Source: Actinacidiphila rubida (lineage in GTDB: Bacteria > Actinomycetota > Actinomycetes > Streptomycetales > Streptomycetaceae). Taken from it: a stretch of DNA of 64,000 nucleotides. Location of the stretch: contig NZ_FODD01000014.1 in the NCBI RefSeq assembly GCF_900110255.1, positions 62,001-126,000 of the forward strand, read 5' to 3'. The position numbers were made by a program, and so were the translations under genes. Positions 40,460 through 50,528 of the stretch are shown piece after piece. The notes under the pieces are model-generated. The model was not told the DNA's origin and searched no databases. It worked only from the letters and a program-made list of their open reading frames with translations. Numbering within the stretch: position 1 is the first letter of the stretch; each line of letters starts with the position of its first letter.

Positions 40460-41248
40460 ATGCCCCCAGCCGTGCGCTCCGACGCCTCCGACACCGCGAG
40501 CGGCCGCCGCGCCGCGGCCCAGCGCCACCGGGTACGCCAGGACCTGGCCGCGGCGGCGATGCAGCTGTTCGCGACGCAGGGCTACGAGGCCACGACCGTC
40601 GACGAGATCGCCGCGAAGGCGGGCGTGGCCCGGCGGACGTTCTTCCGCCACTTCCGCTCCAAGGAAGAGGCGATCTTCCCCGACCACGACGACACGCTGG
40701 TGCGGGTGCAGGCGGTGCTGGACTCCGCCGACCCGCGCGAGCACCCGCTCGACACCGTGTGCCGCGGCATCACCGAGGTGCTGCGCATGTACGCGCAGGT
40801 CCCGGAGGTGTCCGTCGAGCGGTACCGGCTGACCCGCGAGGTGCCGACGCTGCGCGAGCGCGAGATCGCCTCGGTGGCCCGTTACGAGCGGCTGTTCACC
40901 CGCTATCTGCTGGGCCACTTCGACGAGGGGGCGCAGCACGACGGGGACGACGATCCGCTGCTGGCCGAGGTCGCCGCGTCCGCGGTGGTCGCCGCGCACA
41001 ACCACGTGCTGCGGCGCTGGCTGCGGGCCGACGGCAAGGGGGACGTCGAGGCGCAGCTCGACCACGCCTTCGACGTCATCAAGGACACCTTCGGCACCGG
41101 GATCGGCGCCGGACGGATACCGACCAAGGCCGAGGCCGCGCCGGCGACGGTCTCCCGGCAGGGCGAGGTGGTCGTCGCCGTGGCGCGCACCGACGCCTCG
41201 CCGGCCCAGATCCTCCGCAGCATCGAGGAGGCGCTGCGCCGGGCCTGA
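40460..41248 (+). CDS. TetR-family transcriptional regulator
   Basis: 262 residues. The DNA-binding domain (~20-75) reads AAMQLFATQGYEATTVDEIA then AGVARRTFFRHFRSKEEAIF, the classic TetR helix-turn-helix. The ligand domain (~85-215) is helical, and the last ~45 residues are an extension (VARTDASPAQILRSIEEAL). It lies between the hydroxyacyl-CoA dehydrogenase gene and ccr on the same strand, and is a strong candidate for controlling one or both, perhaps sensing an acyl-CoA. The start is probably leaderless. A 16-bp-stem hairpin at 41332-41379 separates it from ccr. Confidence 0.9.
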   Translation: MPPAVRSDASDTASGRRAAAQRHRVRQDLAAAAMQLFATQGYEATTVDEIAAKAGVARRTFFRHFRSKEEAIFPDHDDTLVRVQAVLDSADPREHPLDTVCRGITEVLRMYAQVPEVSVERYRLTREVPTLREREIASVARYERLFTRYLLGHFDEGAQHDGDDDPLLAEVAASAVVAAHNHVLRRWLRADGKGDVEAQLDHAFDVIKDTFGTGIGAGRIPTKAEAAPATVSRQGEVVVAVARTDASPAQILRSIEEALRRA

Positions 41249-41331
41249 ACCCGGCGCGGCACAGCCCCAGGGCCCCCGGGGCGGGCCCGGGGCGGCCACA
41301 CGGCCGCACAGGCGGCACAACAGCGACAGGC

Positions 41332-41379
41332 CGGCGACAGGCGGCCGTCCGGAGCGATCCGGGCGGCCGCCTGTCGCCG
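41332..41379 (+). terminator. Hairpin after tetR gene
   Basis: Perfect 16-bp inverted repeat CGGCGACAGGCGGCCG (41332-41347) and its complement (41364-41379), with an inner CCGGA/TCCGG pair. It lies 83 bases after the tetR stop and upstream of the ccr control region. Confidence 0.65.
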
Positions 41380-41425
41380 TGGTGCGTGTACGGGCCCTGC
41401 TGTTGCCCACCTGAGGGCCGAGGGT

Positions 41426-41481
41426 GACACTTGAGTGAAATTGTTGGCACGCAGTGTCTTTACGAGTGGCACAGAGTGCCA
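41426..41481 (+). promoter_or_regulatory. Probable ccr operator: TGGCAC-AGA-GTGCCA palindrome and related repeats
   Basis: A perfect 6-3-6 palindrome TGGCAC AGA GTGCCA at 41467-41481, with a further TGGCAC at 41445-41450 exactly 22 bases earlier. GACACT at 41426-41431 pairs with AGTGTC at 41453-41458. The block stands out by low GC and lies ~280 bases before ccr. The adjacent TetR protein is the likely binder. Confidence 0.5.
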
Positions 41482-41497
41482 TACGGTGAGGACACCC

Positions 41498-41529
41498 CCC
41501 GGCGGCAGCCGGGAGACCCAAGTCCGGGT
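41498..41529 (+). other. Two tandem small hairpins in the ccr leader
   Basis: CCCGGC-GGCA-GCCGGG (41498-41513) followed two bases later by ACCC-N6-GGGT (41516-41529). Both would be in the untranslated leader if transcription starts near 41485-41495. No known riboswitch family is matched. Confidence 0.4.
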
Positions 41530-41759
41530 GGGCGGCGTGTGGCGATCCTTCGCACGCCGGCTGTCCCCAAGGCCCCAGCCCCGCGCCCGGACGCCTGCGT
41601 CACAGGCATCGTTCCCGCGCCACCGCGCGGTCCTTCAGCCGCACCGTCAGCTCCACAGCTCCGCAGTTCTTCGCCGAACCGACGACGGCAGCCCCATCCA
41701 CCCGACCCCTGCGTTCCCCCGGGCGTTACCGCGAGAACGCTTCGCCGGAGGCGAGTCAC

Positions 41760-43096
41760 ATGAAGGAAATCCTGGACGCGATCCTCGAACAGGACAGCAC
41801 CGCCGCCGACTTCGCGGCCCTGCCGCTGCCCGAGTCGTACCGTGCCGTGACCGTGCACAAGGACGAGGCGGACATGTTCGCCGGGCTCCCCAGCCGGGAC
41901 AAGGACCCCCGCACCTCGCTGCACCTGGACGACGTCCCGCTGCCCGAAATCGGCCCCGGCGAGGCGCTGGTGGCCGTGATGGCCAGCTCCGTGAACTACA
42001 ACTCGGTGTGGACCTCGATCTTCGAGCCGGTGTCCACGTTCGCGTTCCTGGAGCGCTACGGCCGCCTGTCGCCGCTCACCAAGCGCCACGACCTGCCGTA
42101 CCACGTCATCGGCTCCGACCTGGCCGGCGTGGTGCTGCGCACCGGCCCCGGGGTCAACAAGTGGCAGCCCGGCGACCGGGTGGTCGCCCACTGCCTCAGC
42201 GTGGAGCTGGAGTCGGCCGACGGCCACAACGACACGATGCTCGACCCCGAGCAGCGGATCTGGGGCTTCGAGACCAACTTCGGCGGCCTCGCCGAGATCG
42301 CGCTGGTCAAGTCCAACCAGCTGATGCCCAAGCCGGAGCACCTGTCGTGGGAGGAGGCCGCCGCGCCCGGACTGGTCAACTCCACCGCGTACCGTCAGCT
42401 CGTCTCGCGCAACGGCGCCGGCATGAAGCAGGGCGACAACGTGCTGATCTGGGGGGCCAGCGGCGGACTCGGCTCCTACGCCACGCAGTTCGCGCTGGCC
42501 GGCGGCGCCACGCCGATCTGCGTGGTCTCCAGCCCCGAGAAGGCGGAGATCTGCCGGAAGATGGGCGCCGAGGCGATCATCGACCGCAACGCCGAGGACT
42601 ACCGGTTCTGGAAGGACGAGCACACCCAGGACCCGCGGGAGTGGAAGCGTTTCGGCGCCACGATCCGTGAGCTGACCGGCGGCGAGGACGTCGACATCGT
42701 CTTCGAGCACCCCGGCCGGGAGACCTTCGGCGCGTCGGTCTACGTGACCCGCAAGGGCGGCACGATCGTCACCTGCGCCTCCACGTCGGGCTACCACCAC
42801 GAGTACGACAACCGGTACCTGTGGATGAGCCTCAAGCGGATCGTCGGCTCGCACTTCGCCAACTACCGCGAGGCGTGGGAGGCCAACCGGCTGATCGCCA
42901 AGGGCCGGATCCACCCCACGCTGTCCCGCACCTACACGCTCGCGGAGACCGGGCAGGCCGCGTACGACGTGCACCGCAACCTCCACCAGGGCAAGGTGGG
43001 CGTCCTCGCGCTCTCCCCCGAGGAGGGCCTCGGCGTCACGAACCCCGAGATGCGCGAGCGCCACCTGCCGGCCATCAACCGCTTCCGGGGCGCCTG

Positions 43097-43097
<1 letters not shown>
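41760..43097 (+). CDS. ccr: Crotonyl-CoA carboxylase/reductase
   Basis: 445 residues of the medium-chain dehydrogenase/reductase fold. It reductively carboxylates crotonyl-CoA with NADPH and CO2 to (2S)-ethylmalonyl-CoA, for acetate assimilation and polyketide extender supply. The four CO2-pocket residues known from Kitasatospora CCR fall at identical positions: Asn81 (SVNYNSVW), Phe170 and Glu171 (WGFETNFGG) and His365 (RIVGSHFANY). The nucleotide loop is LIWGASGGLGSYA (~229-241). The ATG at 41760 is preceded by GGAGGCGAG. Its stop overlaps the ecm start (TGATG), so the two are co-translated. Possibly regulated by the upstream TetR protein through palindromes in the leader. Confidence 0.97.
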
Positions 43098-45154
<2,057 letters not shown>

Positions 45155-45155
45155 C

Positions 45156-45662
45156 GTGCAGTTCGGGCGCACCTACGAGGAGTTCGAGGTCGGTGCGATC
45201 TACAAGCACTGGCCGGGGAAGACGGTCACCGAGTACGACGACCATCTCTTCTGCCTCCTCACCATGAACCACCACCCGCTCCACCTGGACGCCAACTACG
45301 CCGGGAAGACGACCGACTTCGGCCGGAACGTGGTGGTCGGCAACTACGTGTACTCGCTGCTGCTCGGCATGTCCGTGCCGGACGTGTCCGGCAAGGCCAT
45401 CGCCAACCTGGAGATCGAGTCGCTGCGCCACGTGGCGCCGACGTTCCACGGCGACACGATCTACGGCGAGACCACGGTGCTCGACAAGTGGCCCTCGAAG
45501 TCCAAGGACGACCGCGGCATCGTCCATGTGGAGACCAAGGGCTACAAGCAGGACGGCACCCTGGTGTGCGTCTTCCGCCGCAAGGTGATGGTCCCCACGG
45601 CCACGTACATCAAGGAGCGGGGCGGGGAGCAGCCCGGCCGCCCGGAGCTGGGAGAGAACTGA
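45156..45662 (+). CDS. mch: MaoC-like hydratase, probable mesaconyl-CoA hydratase
   Basis: 168 residues, a single hot-dog MaoC domain. The hydratase signature is CLLTMNHHPLHLDANYAGKT (~36-55), with the catalytic His/Asp pattern, then FGRNVVVGNYVYSLLLGMSV. Position in the ccr-ecm operon supports hydration of mesaconyl-C1-CoA to beta-methylmalyl-CoA. Proteobacterial Mch is about twice this length (two hot-dog halves), so the short form probably works as a dimer. The GTG at 45156 begins one base after the ecm stop; the next gene starts one base after its own stop. Substrate assignment rests on context. Confidence 0.78.
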   Translation: MQFGRTYEEFEVGAIYKHWPGKTVTEYDDHLFCLLTMNHHPLHLDANYAGKTTDFGRNVVVGNYVYSLLLGMSVPDVSGKAIANLEIESLRHVAPTFHGDTIYGETTVLDKWPSKSKDDRGIVHVETKGYKQDGTLVCVFRRKVMVPTATYIKERGGEQPGRPELGEN

Positions 45663-45663
45663 G

Positions 45664-46878
45664 ATGACCGACCGCCTCGCGCAGACCGACGGGCTCACCG
45701 ACATCCAGCGGGAGATCCTGTCCACCGTCCGCGGCTTCGTGGACAAGGAGATCCTGCCGGTCGCCACCGAACTGGAGCACCGCGACGAGTACCCGACGCA
45801 GATCGTCGAGGGCCTCAAGGAACTCGGCGTCTTCGGCCTGATGATCCCCGAGGAGTACGGGGGCCTCGGCGAGTCGCTGCTGACGTACGCGCTCGCCGTG
45901 GAGGAGATCGCCCGCGGCTGGATGAGCGTGTCCGGCATCATCAACACGCACTTCATCGTCGCCTACATGCTCCAGCAGCACGGCACGCAGGAGCAGAAGG
46001 ACTACTTCCTGCCGAAGATGGCGGCCGGTGACGTGCGCGGCGCCTTCTCGATGTCCGAGCCGGGGCTCGGCTCGGACGTGTCGGCGATCCGCACCAAGGG
46101 CGTGCGGGAGGGTGACGCGTACGTCGTCAACGGCCAGAAGATGTGGCTGACCAACGGCGGCACGTCGAACCTCGTCGCGGTGCTGTGCCGGACCGACGAG
46201 GGACTGCCGGAGGACGCGCCCGCGCACCGCTCGATGACGACGTTCCTCATCGAGAAGGAGCCGGGGTTCGGCCCCAACCCCAAGGTCTCCGGGCTGACCG
46301 TGCCCGGGAAGATCGAGAAGATGGGCTACAAGGGCGTCGACACCACCGAGCTGATCCTGGAGGACGTGCGGGTGCCCGCGGACCGGGTGCTCGGCGGGTC
46401 CACCGGCAAGGGCTTCTACCAGATGATGGACGGCGTCGAGGTGGGCCGGGTGAACGTGGCCGCGCGCGGCTGCGGCGTCGCCCGCCGGGCCTTCGAGCTG
46501 GGCATCGCCTACGCCCAGCAGCGGCACACCTTCGGCAAGCCGATCGCCGAGCACCAGGCCGTGCAGTTCAAGCTCGCCGAGATGGCCACGAAGGTCGAGG
46601 CCGCACACCAGATGATGGTGAACGCCGCGCGCAAGAAGGACTCGGGGCAGCGCAACGACCTGGAGGCGGGCATGGCCAAGTACCTGGCCGCCGAGTACTG
46701 CAAGGAGGTCGTGGAGGACGCGTTCCGCATCCACGGCGGCTACGGCTTCTCCAAGGAGTACGAGATCGAGCGGCTGTACCGGGAGGCGCCGATGCTGCTG
46801 ATCGGTGAGGGGACCGCCGAGATCCAGAAAATGATCATTGGTCGACGGCTCCTGGAGGAGTATCGCATCCAGGGCTGA
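45664..46878 (+). CDS. mcd: Acyl-CoA dehydrogenase, probable methylsuccinyl-CoA dehydrogenase
   Basis: 404 residues, a standard acyl-CoA dehydrogenase: N-terminal helices (~1-120), the beta domain with GAFSMSEPGLGSDVSAI (~120-136) and WLTNGGTSNLVAVLCR, and the C-terminal helices with HTFGKPIAEHQAVQFKLAEM (~280) and YREAPMLLIGEGTAEIQKMI. The expected FAD/CoA contacts are present. By place in the ccr-ecm operon it should oxidize (2S)-methylsuccinyl-CoA to mesaconyl-CoA. It lacks the ~150-residue N-terminal extension known from alphaproteobacterial Mcd. It follows the hydratase by one base. A 181-base gap with inverted repeats follows before psd. Confidence 0.8.
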   Translation: MTDRLAQTDGLTDIQREILSTVRGFVDKEILPVATELEHRDEYPTQIVEGLKELGVFGLMIPEEYGGLGESLLTYALAVEEIARGWMSVSGIINTHFIVAYMLQQHGTQEQKDYFLPKMAAGDVRGAFSMSEPGLGSDVSAIRTKGVREGDAYVVNGQKMWLTNGGTSNLVAVLCRTDEGLPEDAPAHRSMTTFLIEKEPGFGPNPKVSGLTVPGKIEKMGYKGVDTTELILEDVRVPADRVLGGSTGKGFYQMMDGVEVGRVNVAARGCGVARRAFELGIAYAQQRHTFGKPIAEHQAVQFKLAEMATKVEAAHQMMVNAARKKDSGQRNDLEAGMAKYLAAEYCKEVVEDAFRIHGGYGFSKEYEIERLYREAPMLLIGEGTAEIQKMIIGRRLLEEYRIQG

Positions 46879-46890
46879 ATGTCCGTATAT

Positions 46891-46998
46891 GCACCGATAA
46901 TTTCGAGGCAAATGTCACAGCGCGTCATCGGTGCGGCTACGGGAACCGGCCATCGACTCGCCTGCGAGCTTGCCGTGTTGCCGGTATCAGCCGATACC
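46891..46998 (+). promoter_or_regulatory. Inverted repeats between mcd and psd
   Basis: GCACCGAT (46891-46898) pairs with ATCGGTGC (46927-46934), a possible terminator or attenuator after mcd. GGTATC-AGCC-GATACC (46983-46998) is a perfect palindrome 62 bases before the psd ATG and a candidate operator or part of a psd promoter. The stretch is notably less GC-rich than its surroundings. Confidence 0.5.
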
Positions 46999-47059
46999 AT
47001 CGACGAAAGCCGCCGTCCCCAGAAGCAATTCGCGGCATCCTCCGCTACGAAGGTCTTCC

Positions 47060-47716
47060 ATGCCCCACAGCAAATCGTCTGCACCCCGCGGCAGCCGTGT
47101 CGGCGTACGTCTCGCGCGCGGAGCGTCGCCGTGGCTCCTTCCGACCGTGGCCACCGCGGCGGTCAGCCTCTCCAAGGCCCGCCGTTCCGGGCGCTGGGCG
47201 ACGGTGGCGGTCCCCGCCACCGCCCTCGCGGCCGGCATGCTGTGGTTCTTCCGCGACCCCGAGCGGGAGATCACGGAGGGCCGGGTGATCTCCCCGGCTG
47301 ACGGGGTGGTGCAGAGCATCATGCCGTGGAAGGACGGACGCACCCGCGTCGCGATCTTCATGAGCCCGCTGAACGTCCACGTGAACCGTGCCCCGCTCGC
47401 GGGCACGGTCACCTCCGTCGAGCACATCCCCGGCGGCTTCGTTCCCGCGTTCAACAAGGAGAGCGAGAACAACGAGCGGGTGGTGTGGCACTTCGACACC
47501 GAGATCGGCGACGTCGAGGTGATCCAGATCGCCGGCGCCGTGGCGCGCCGGATCGTGCCGTACGTGCCGCGCGGCTGCAAGGTCGAGCAGGGCGACCGGA
47601 TCGGGCTGATCCGGTTCGGCTCGCGCGTGGACGTGTACCTGCCGCAGGGTGTCGAGCCCGCGGTCGAGGTCGGCCAGACCACCACGGCTGGGGTGACTCG
47701 CCTTGACCGTGATTGA
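47060..47716 (+). CDS. psd: Phosphatidylserine decarboxylase proenzyme
   Basis: 218 residues, the short PSD-A form. A hydrophobic anchor (~25-62) is followed by LWFFRDPEREI, VISPADGVVQSI, VAIFMSPLNVHVNRAPLAG with the catalytic His, and IGLIRFGSRVDVYLPQG. The Gly-Ser bond in that last block is the self-cleavage site that creates the pyruvoyl group. It converts phosphatidylserine to phosphatidylethanolamine at the membrane. The pssA gene overlaps its 3' end by 14 bases, giving the PE synthesis pair. The ATG at 47060 is chosen; upstream sequence in frame is not conserved-looking. Confidence 0.94.
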   Translation: MPHSKSSAPRGSRVGVRLARGASPWLLPTVATAAVSLSKARRSGRWATVAVPATALAAGMLWFFRDPEREITEGRVISPADGVVQSIMPWKDGRTRVAIFMSPLNVHVNRAPLAGTVTSVEHIPGGFVPAFNKESENNERVVWHFDTEIGDVEVIQIAGAVARRIVPYVPRGCKVEQGDRIGLIRFGSRVDVYLPQGVEPAVEVGQTTTAGVTRLDRD

Positions 47717-48551
47717 GCCCGACACGACCGAGTCCACGTGGGTCAGCGAGCTGGAGGAGGACGGGCCGGACCTCCCGCTGTCCACCCGCCTCTCCATCGC
47801 CGACGCCCTTACGCTGGGCAACGCGATCTGCGGCTTCATGGCCGTCTACTTCACGACCACCGGCGTCCTCGTGCCGCACCTGATGGGCGACGGCAACAGC
47901 GGGATGTCCAAGAGCAGCGCGGCCAACGCGGTCACGCTGATGCTCATGGCGTCGGTCTTCGACCTCTTCGACGGGCTGGTGGCGCGCAAGCTGCGCAGCT
48001 CCGCGATGGGCGCCGAGCTGGACAACCTCTCGGACCTGATCAGCTTCGGGCTGGCGCCGGCGTACTTCGTCATCGTCTGGGGCCTGGTCACCGACGACGC
48101 CCACGGCAAGGTCGCCGCGGTGGCGGCGGTGCTCGTGGTGCTGGCGGTGGTGCTCCGGCTCGCCCGGTTCTCCTGCACGACGCTGCGGGACGGGGTCTTC
48201 CAGGGCATGCCGAGCCCCTTCGGGGCGATGACGGTGGTCTCGCTGGTCCTGCTGGAGCTGCCGTTCGTGCCGACGATCATCGGCATCGTGGGCGTGGCCT
48301 GGCTCATGGTGAGCCGCGTCGAGTACCCGAAGCCGCGGGGCCGGCTCGCGCTCATCACCTTCTGCTGGACGATCGTCAGCATGGGGTGCCTGGCCGCGTG
48401 GACGCTCGGCGTGCCGGGCGGGCACCAGCTCCTCCAGGCGGGCTGCGCGCTCCAGTGCACGGCCGCGGCGTTCCTGCCGTGCTTCGCCACGACGCGGCGG
48501 GTGAACACGATGCGGGCCGCTCGGCGCGAGGCCCGCACCGCCACCCGCTGA
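47703..48551 (+). CDS. pssA: CDP-diacylglycerol-serine O-phosphatidyltransferase
   Basis: 282 residues, polytopic. The CDP-alcohol phosphotransferase motif D-G-x2-A-R-x8-G-x3-D-x3-D is complete in FDLFDGLVARKLRSSAMGAE and the following LDNLSD. It makes phosphatidylserine from CDP-diacylglycerol and serine, the substrate for psd just upstream. The start is probably the TTG at 47703, overlapping psd by 14 bases; the GTG at 47709 is an alternative. About eight hydrophobic helices span ~35-265, with a basic C-terminal tail. A clear terminator follows. Confidence 0.94.
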   Translation: MTVIEPDTTESTWVSELEEDGPDLPLSTRLSIADALTLGNAICGFMAVYFTTTGVLVPHLMGDGNSGMSKSSAANAVTLMLMASVFDLFDGLVARKLRSSAMGAELDNLSDLISFGLAPAYFVIVWGLVTDDAHGKVAAVAAVLVVLAVVLRLARFSCTTLRDGVFQGMPSPFGAMTVVSLVLLELPFVPTIIGIVGVAWLMVSRVEYPKPRGRLALITFCWTIVSMGCLAAWTLGVPGGHQLLQAGCALQCTAAAFLPCFATTRRVNTMRAARREARTATR

Positions 48552-48569
48552 CCCCCACCCTCCGGGCCC

Positions 48570-48609
48570 GAGCCCCGTCCCCTCCTGGGGGCGGGGCTCG
48601 CCCCTTTTT
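48570..48609 (+). terminator. Rho-independent terminator after pssA
   Basis: GAGCCCCG / CGGGGCTC stem (48570-48577 and 48592-48599) extended by CCCC/GGGG past one mismatch, loop TCCT, followed by TTTTT at 48605-48609. The most canonical terminator in the window, 18 bases after the pssA stop. Confidence 0.88.
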
Positions 48610-48718
48610 CCCGTGGGGGGAGGGCGGCGCCCGGGTGGCGCCGGGATGAGCCCGGTGACGCCGCGCCCCTACGGGGCCCGGCCAGCCCCGCAGCGGCGCG
48701 TTGCCGGGCGGACCCGGG

Positions 48719-49858
48719 TCAGAGGAGGAAGGTGTCGCGGGCGAGGGTGGCCGCCGCGCGTTCGAGCAGGGGGGCCGCCTCGGCCATGCAGCGGGCGACG
48801 TCGGGCTCGAGGTCGGCGAGCGCGTAGGCGCGCTGGATGCCCGCGGAGCGCAGCGCCTCCGGGGTGAGCGCGAGGCGGCCGCAGACCGCGAGGACGGGGA
48901 CGCCGCGGGCCCCTGCGGCCTGCGCCACCCCCGCCGGCGCCTTGCCGTGCAGCGTCTGCTCGTCGAGGGAGCCCTCGCCGGTGATGACCAGGTCCGCCCT
49001 GGCCAGCGCGTCCTCGAAGCCGAGCACGTCGAGCATCACCTCGATCCCCGGGCGGAACGTCGCGCAGAGCCCGACCAGCGCGCCGTACCCGATCCCGCCG
49101 GCCGCGCCGGCCCCGGGCGCGTCCGCGGACCGCTGGTCGCCGAGCGCCTCCGCGAACCGTCCGAGCGCCTCGTCGAGCGCCTCGACCTCGAACGGCGACG
49201 CGCCCTTCTGCGGCCCGTACACCGCGGCCGCGCCCTTCGGTCCGAGCAGCGGGTTGTCGACGTCGCTGGCGAGGATCACCTCGGTGTCCGCCAGCCGGGG
49301 GTCGAGCCCGCTCAGGTCGGCGCTCGCCAGCCCGGCCAGCGGGCCGCCGCCGGGGCTGACCGGCTGCCCCGCGGAGTCCAGCAGCCGCGCGCCGAGCGCG
49401 GTGAGCATGCCGGCCCCGCCGTCGGTGGTGGCGCTGCCGCCGACGCCGAGCACGATGGTGCGGGCGCCCGCGTCCAGCGCGGCCAGCAGCAGCTCGCCGG
49501 TGCCGTACGTGGTGGCGGTCAGCGGCGCGAAGACGCCCGGCGGCAGGTGCCGCAGGCCCGACGCCTCGGCCATCTCGACCACCGCGGTGTCGCCGCGGAC
49601 CGCGTACACCGCCTCGACGGGCGTGCCGAGCGGGCCGGTGACGGTCCGCCTGCGCCGCTCGAACCCGGCGGCCACGGCCGCGTCGACCGTGCCGTCACCG
49701 CCGTCGGCGACGGGCAGCGACACGATGGTGAGGCCGGGCGCGACGCTGCGCAATCCGGCCTCGACGTGGGCGGCCACCTGCACGGCGGTCAGCGAGCCCT
49801 TGAACTTGTCGGCGGCGATCAGCACGCGCCCAGTGGATCGGTGTGCGGTCTCGGACAC
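48719..49858 (-). CDS. Glycerate kinase (GlxK/GarK family)
   Basis: 379 residues. The family signature is seen as VLIADKFKGSL-type sequence (RVLIAADKFKGSLTAVQVA, ~11-29), PVADGGDGTVDA (~49), VLGVGGSATTDGGAGM (~140) and DLVITGEGSLDEQTLHGKAP (~293). It phosphorylates D-glycerate to 2- or 3-phosphoglycerate, the exit step of glycolate/glyoxylate and hydroxypyruvate routes. That fits loosely with the glcDEF operon 4 kb away, although it is not in that operon. The GTG at 49858 has GGAGA upstream. It is divergent from the Nudix gene at 49953. Confidence 0.92.
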   Translation of the reverse strand: MSETAHRSTGRVLIAADKFKGSLTAVQVAAHVEAGLRSVAPGLTIVSLPVADGGDGTVDAAVAAGFERRRRTVTGPLGTPVEAVYAVRGDTAVVEMAEASGLRHLPPGVFAPLTATTYGTGELLLAALDAGARTIVLGVGGSATTDGGAGMLTALGARLLDSAGQPVSPGGGPLAGLASADLSGLDPRLADTEVILASDVDNPLLGPKGAAAVYGPQKGASPFEVEALDEALGRFAEALGDQRSADAPGAGAAGGIGYGALVGLCATFRPGIEVMLDVLGFEDALARADLVITGEGSLDEQTLHGKAPAGVAQAAGARGVPVLAVCGRLALTPEALRSAGIQRAYALADLEPDVARCMAEAAPLLERAAATLARDTFLL

Positions 49859-49940
49859 TCGGGTTCTCCATCCGGAACGGTAGGTCGCGCCGCTGGCGAC
49901 CCTATCCCGCGGGCGCCGACGCCGCGCAGGGTCACGCGCG

Positions 49941-49946
49941 TAGGTT
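49941..49946 (+). promoter_or_regulatory. -10 box of a probable leaderless Nudix transcript
   Basis: TAGGTT six bases before the ATG at 49953. A textbook TAnnnT box at leaderless spacing; no clear -35. Confidence 0.55.
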
Positions 49947-49952
49947 GGTGCC

Positions 49953-50474
49953 ATGACCACCGACTTCGCCGCCTACATCGCGGGCCTCCCCAAGATCATC
50001 TCGGGCGCCAACACGCTGTTCCGCTCGGCTGACGGCAGGGTCCTGCTCGTCGAGCCGAACTACCGGGACGACGGGACGTGGACGCTGCCGGGCGGCACCA
50101 TCGAGTCCGACGAGGGCGAGACGCCCCGCCAGGCGGCGCGGCGCGAGTCGCTGGAGGAGATCGGCCTGGACGTGCCGCCGGGCGCGCTGCTGGCCCTGGA
50201 CTGGATCACCGGCCGGGCGGGCGGCCCGCCGCTGGTCACGTTCCTCTACGACGGCGGGATCCTCACCGAGCAGCAGCTCGCCGCGGTGCGGCTGCAGGAG
50301 GAGGAGCTGGACTCGTGGCGGCTGACCCCGGTCGACGAACTCGACAGCTATCTGACGGCGGGCGCGTCCCGCCGGGTGCGCGCGGCCCTCGCGGCACTGC
50401 TGGCCGGCACCGGCCCGGCGGAGCTGGTGAACGGCCGCCCCGCGGAGGGCGTCGCCGCGGCCGAGCGGTCCTGA
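49953..50474 (+). CDS. Nudix hydrolase
   Basis: 173 residues. The Nudix box G-x5-E-x7-R-E-x2-E-E-x-G is complete in LPGGTIESDEGETPRQAARR and the following ESLEEIGLD (~45-75). It should cleave a nucleoside diphosphate linked to another moiety; the identity of the substrate is open. The ATG at 49953 is six bases after TAGGTT, suggesting a leaderless mRNA. It is convergent with the second Nudix gene (ends 50529). Confidence 0.9.
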   Translation: MTTDFAAYIAGLPKIISGANTLFRSADGRVLLVEPNYRDDGTWTLPGGTIESDEGETPRQAARRESLEEIGLDVPPGALLALDWITGRAGGPPLVTFLYDGGILTEQQLAAVRLQEEELDSWRLTPVDELDSYLTAGASRRVRAALAALLAGTGPAELVNGRPAEGVAAAERS

Positions 50475-50528
50475 GCGTGCGGGCGCCCGGCCCGGACCGC
50501 TCCGCCGGGGTCGTTCCGGTCAGTCCGG

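Larger units (their letters stand above)
41249..41759 (+). other. ccr promoter and long structured leader
   Basis: 511 bases without a convincing gene. In order: terminator hairpin for tetR (41332-41379). Then a less GC-rich block (41426-41490) with repeated TGGCAC/GTGCCA and GACACT/AGTGTC inverted repeats, the likely promoter/operator. Then two adjacent hairpins at 41498-41513 and 41516-41529. Finally ~230 GC-rich bases up to the ribosome site GGAGGCGAG (41747-41755) before the ccr ATG at 41760. The small open frames through the leader have no recognizable product. Confidence 0.6.

Noticed and set aside
41486-41540. Cobalamin riboswitch before ccr-ecm (GCCGGGAGACCC resembles a B12 box)
   Set aside because: Attractive because ecm needs B12, but the remaining conserved elements of the riboswitch core are not found in the ~100 bases upstream, and the match is explained by the CCCGGC/GCCGGG hairpin.
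41431-41763. Leader open frame overlapping the ccr start by ATGA
   Set aside because: Starts with TTG without a ribosome site, composition is Pro/Arg-rich, no recognizable domain; the overlap is probably accidental.
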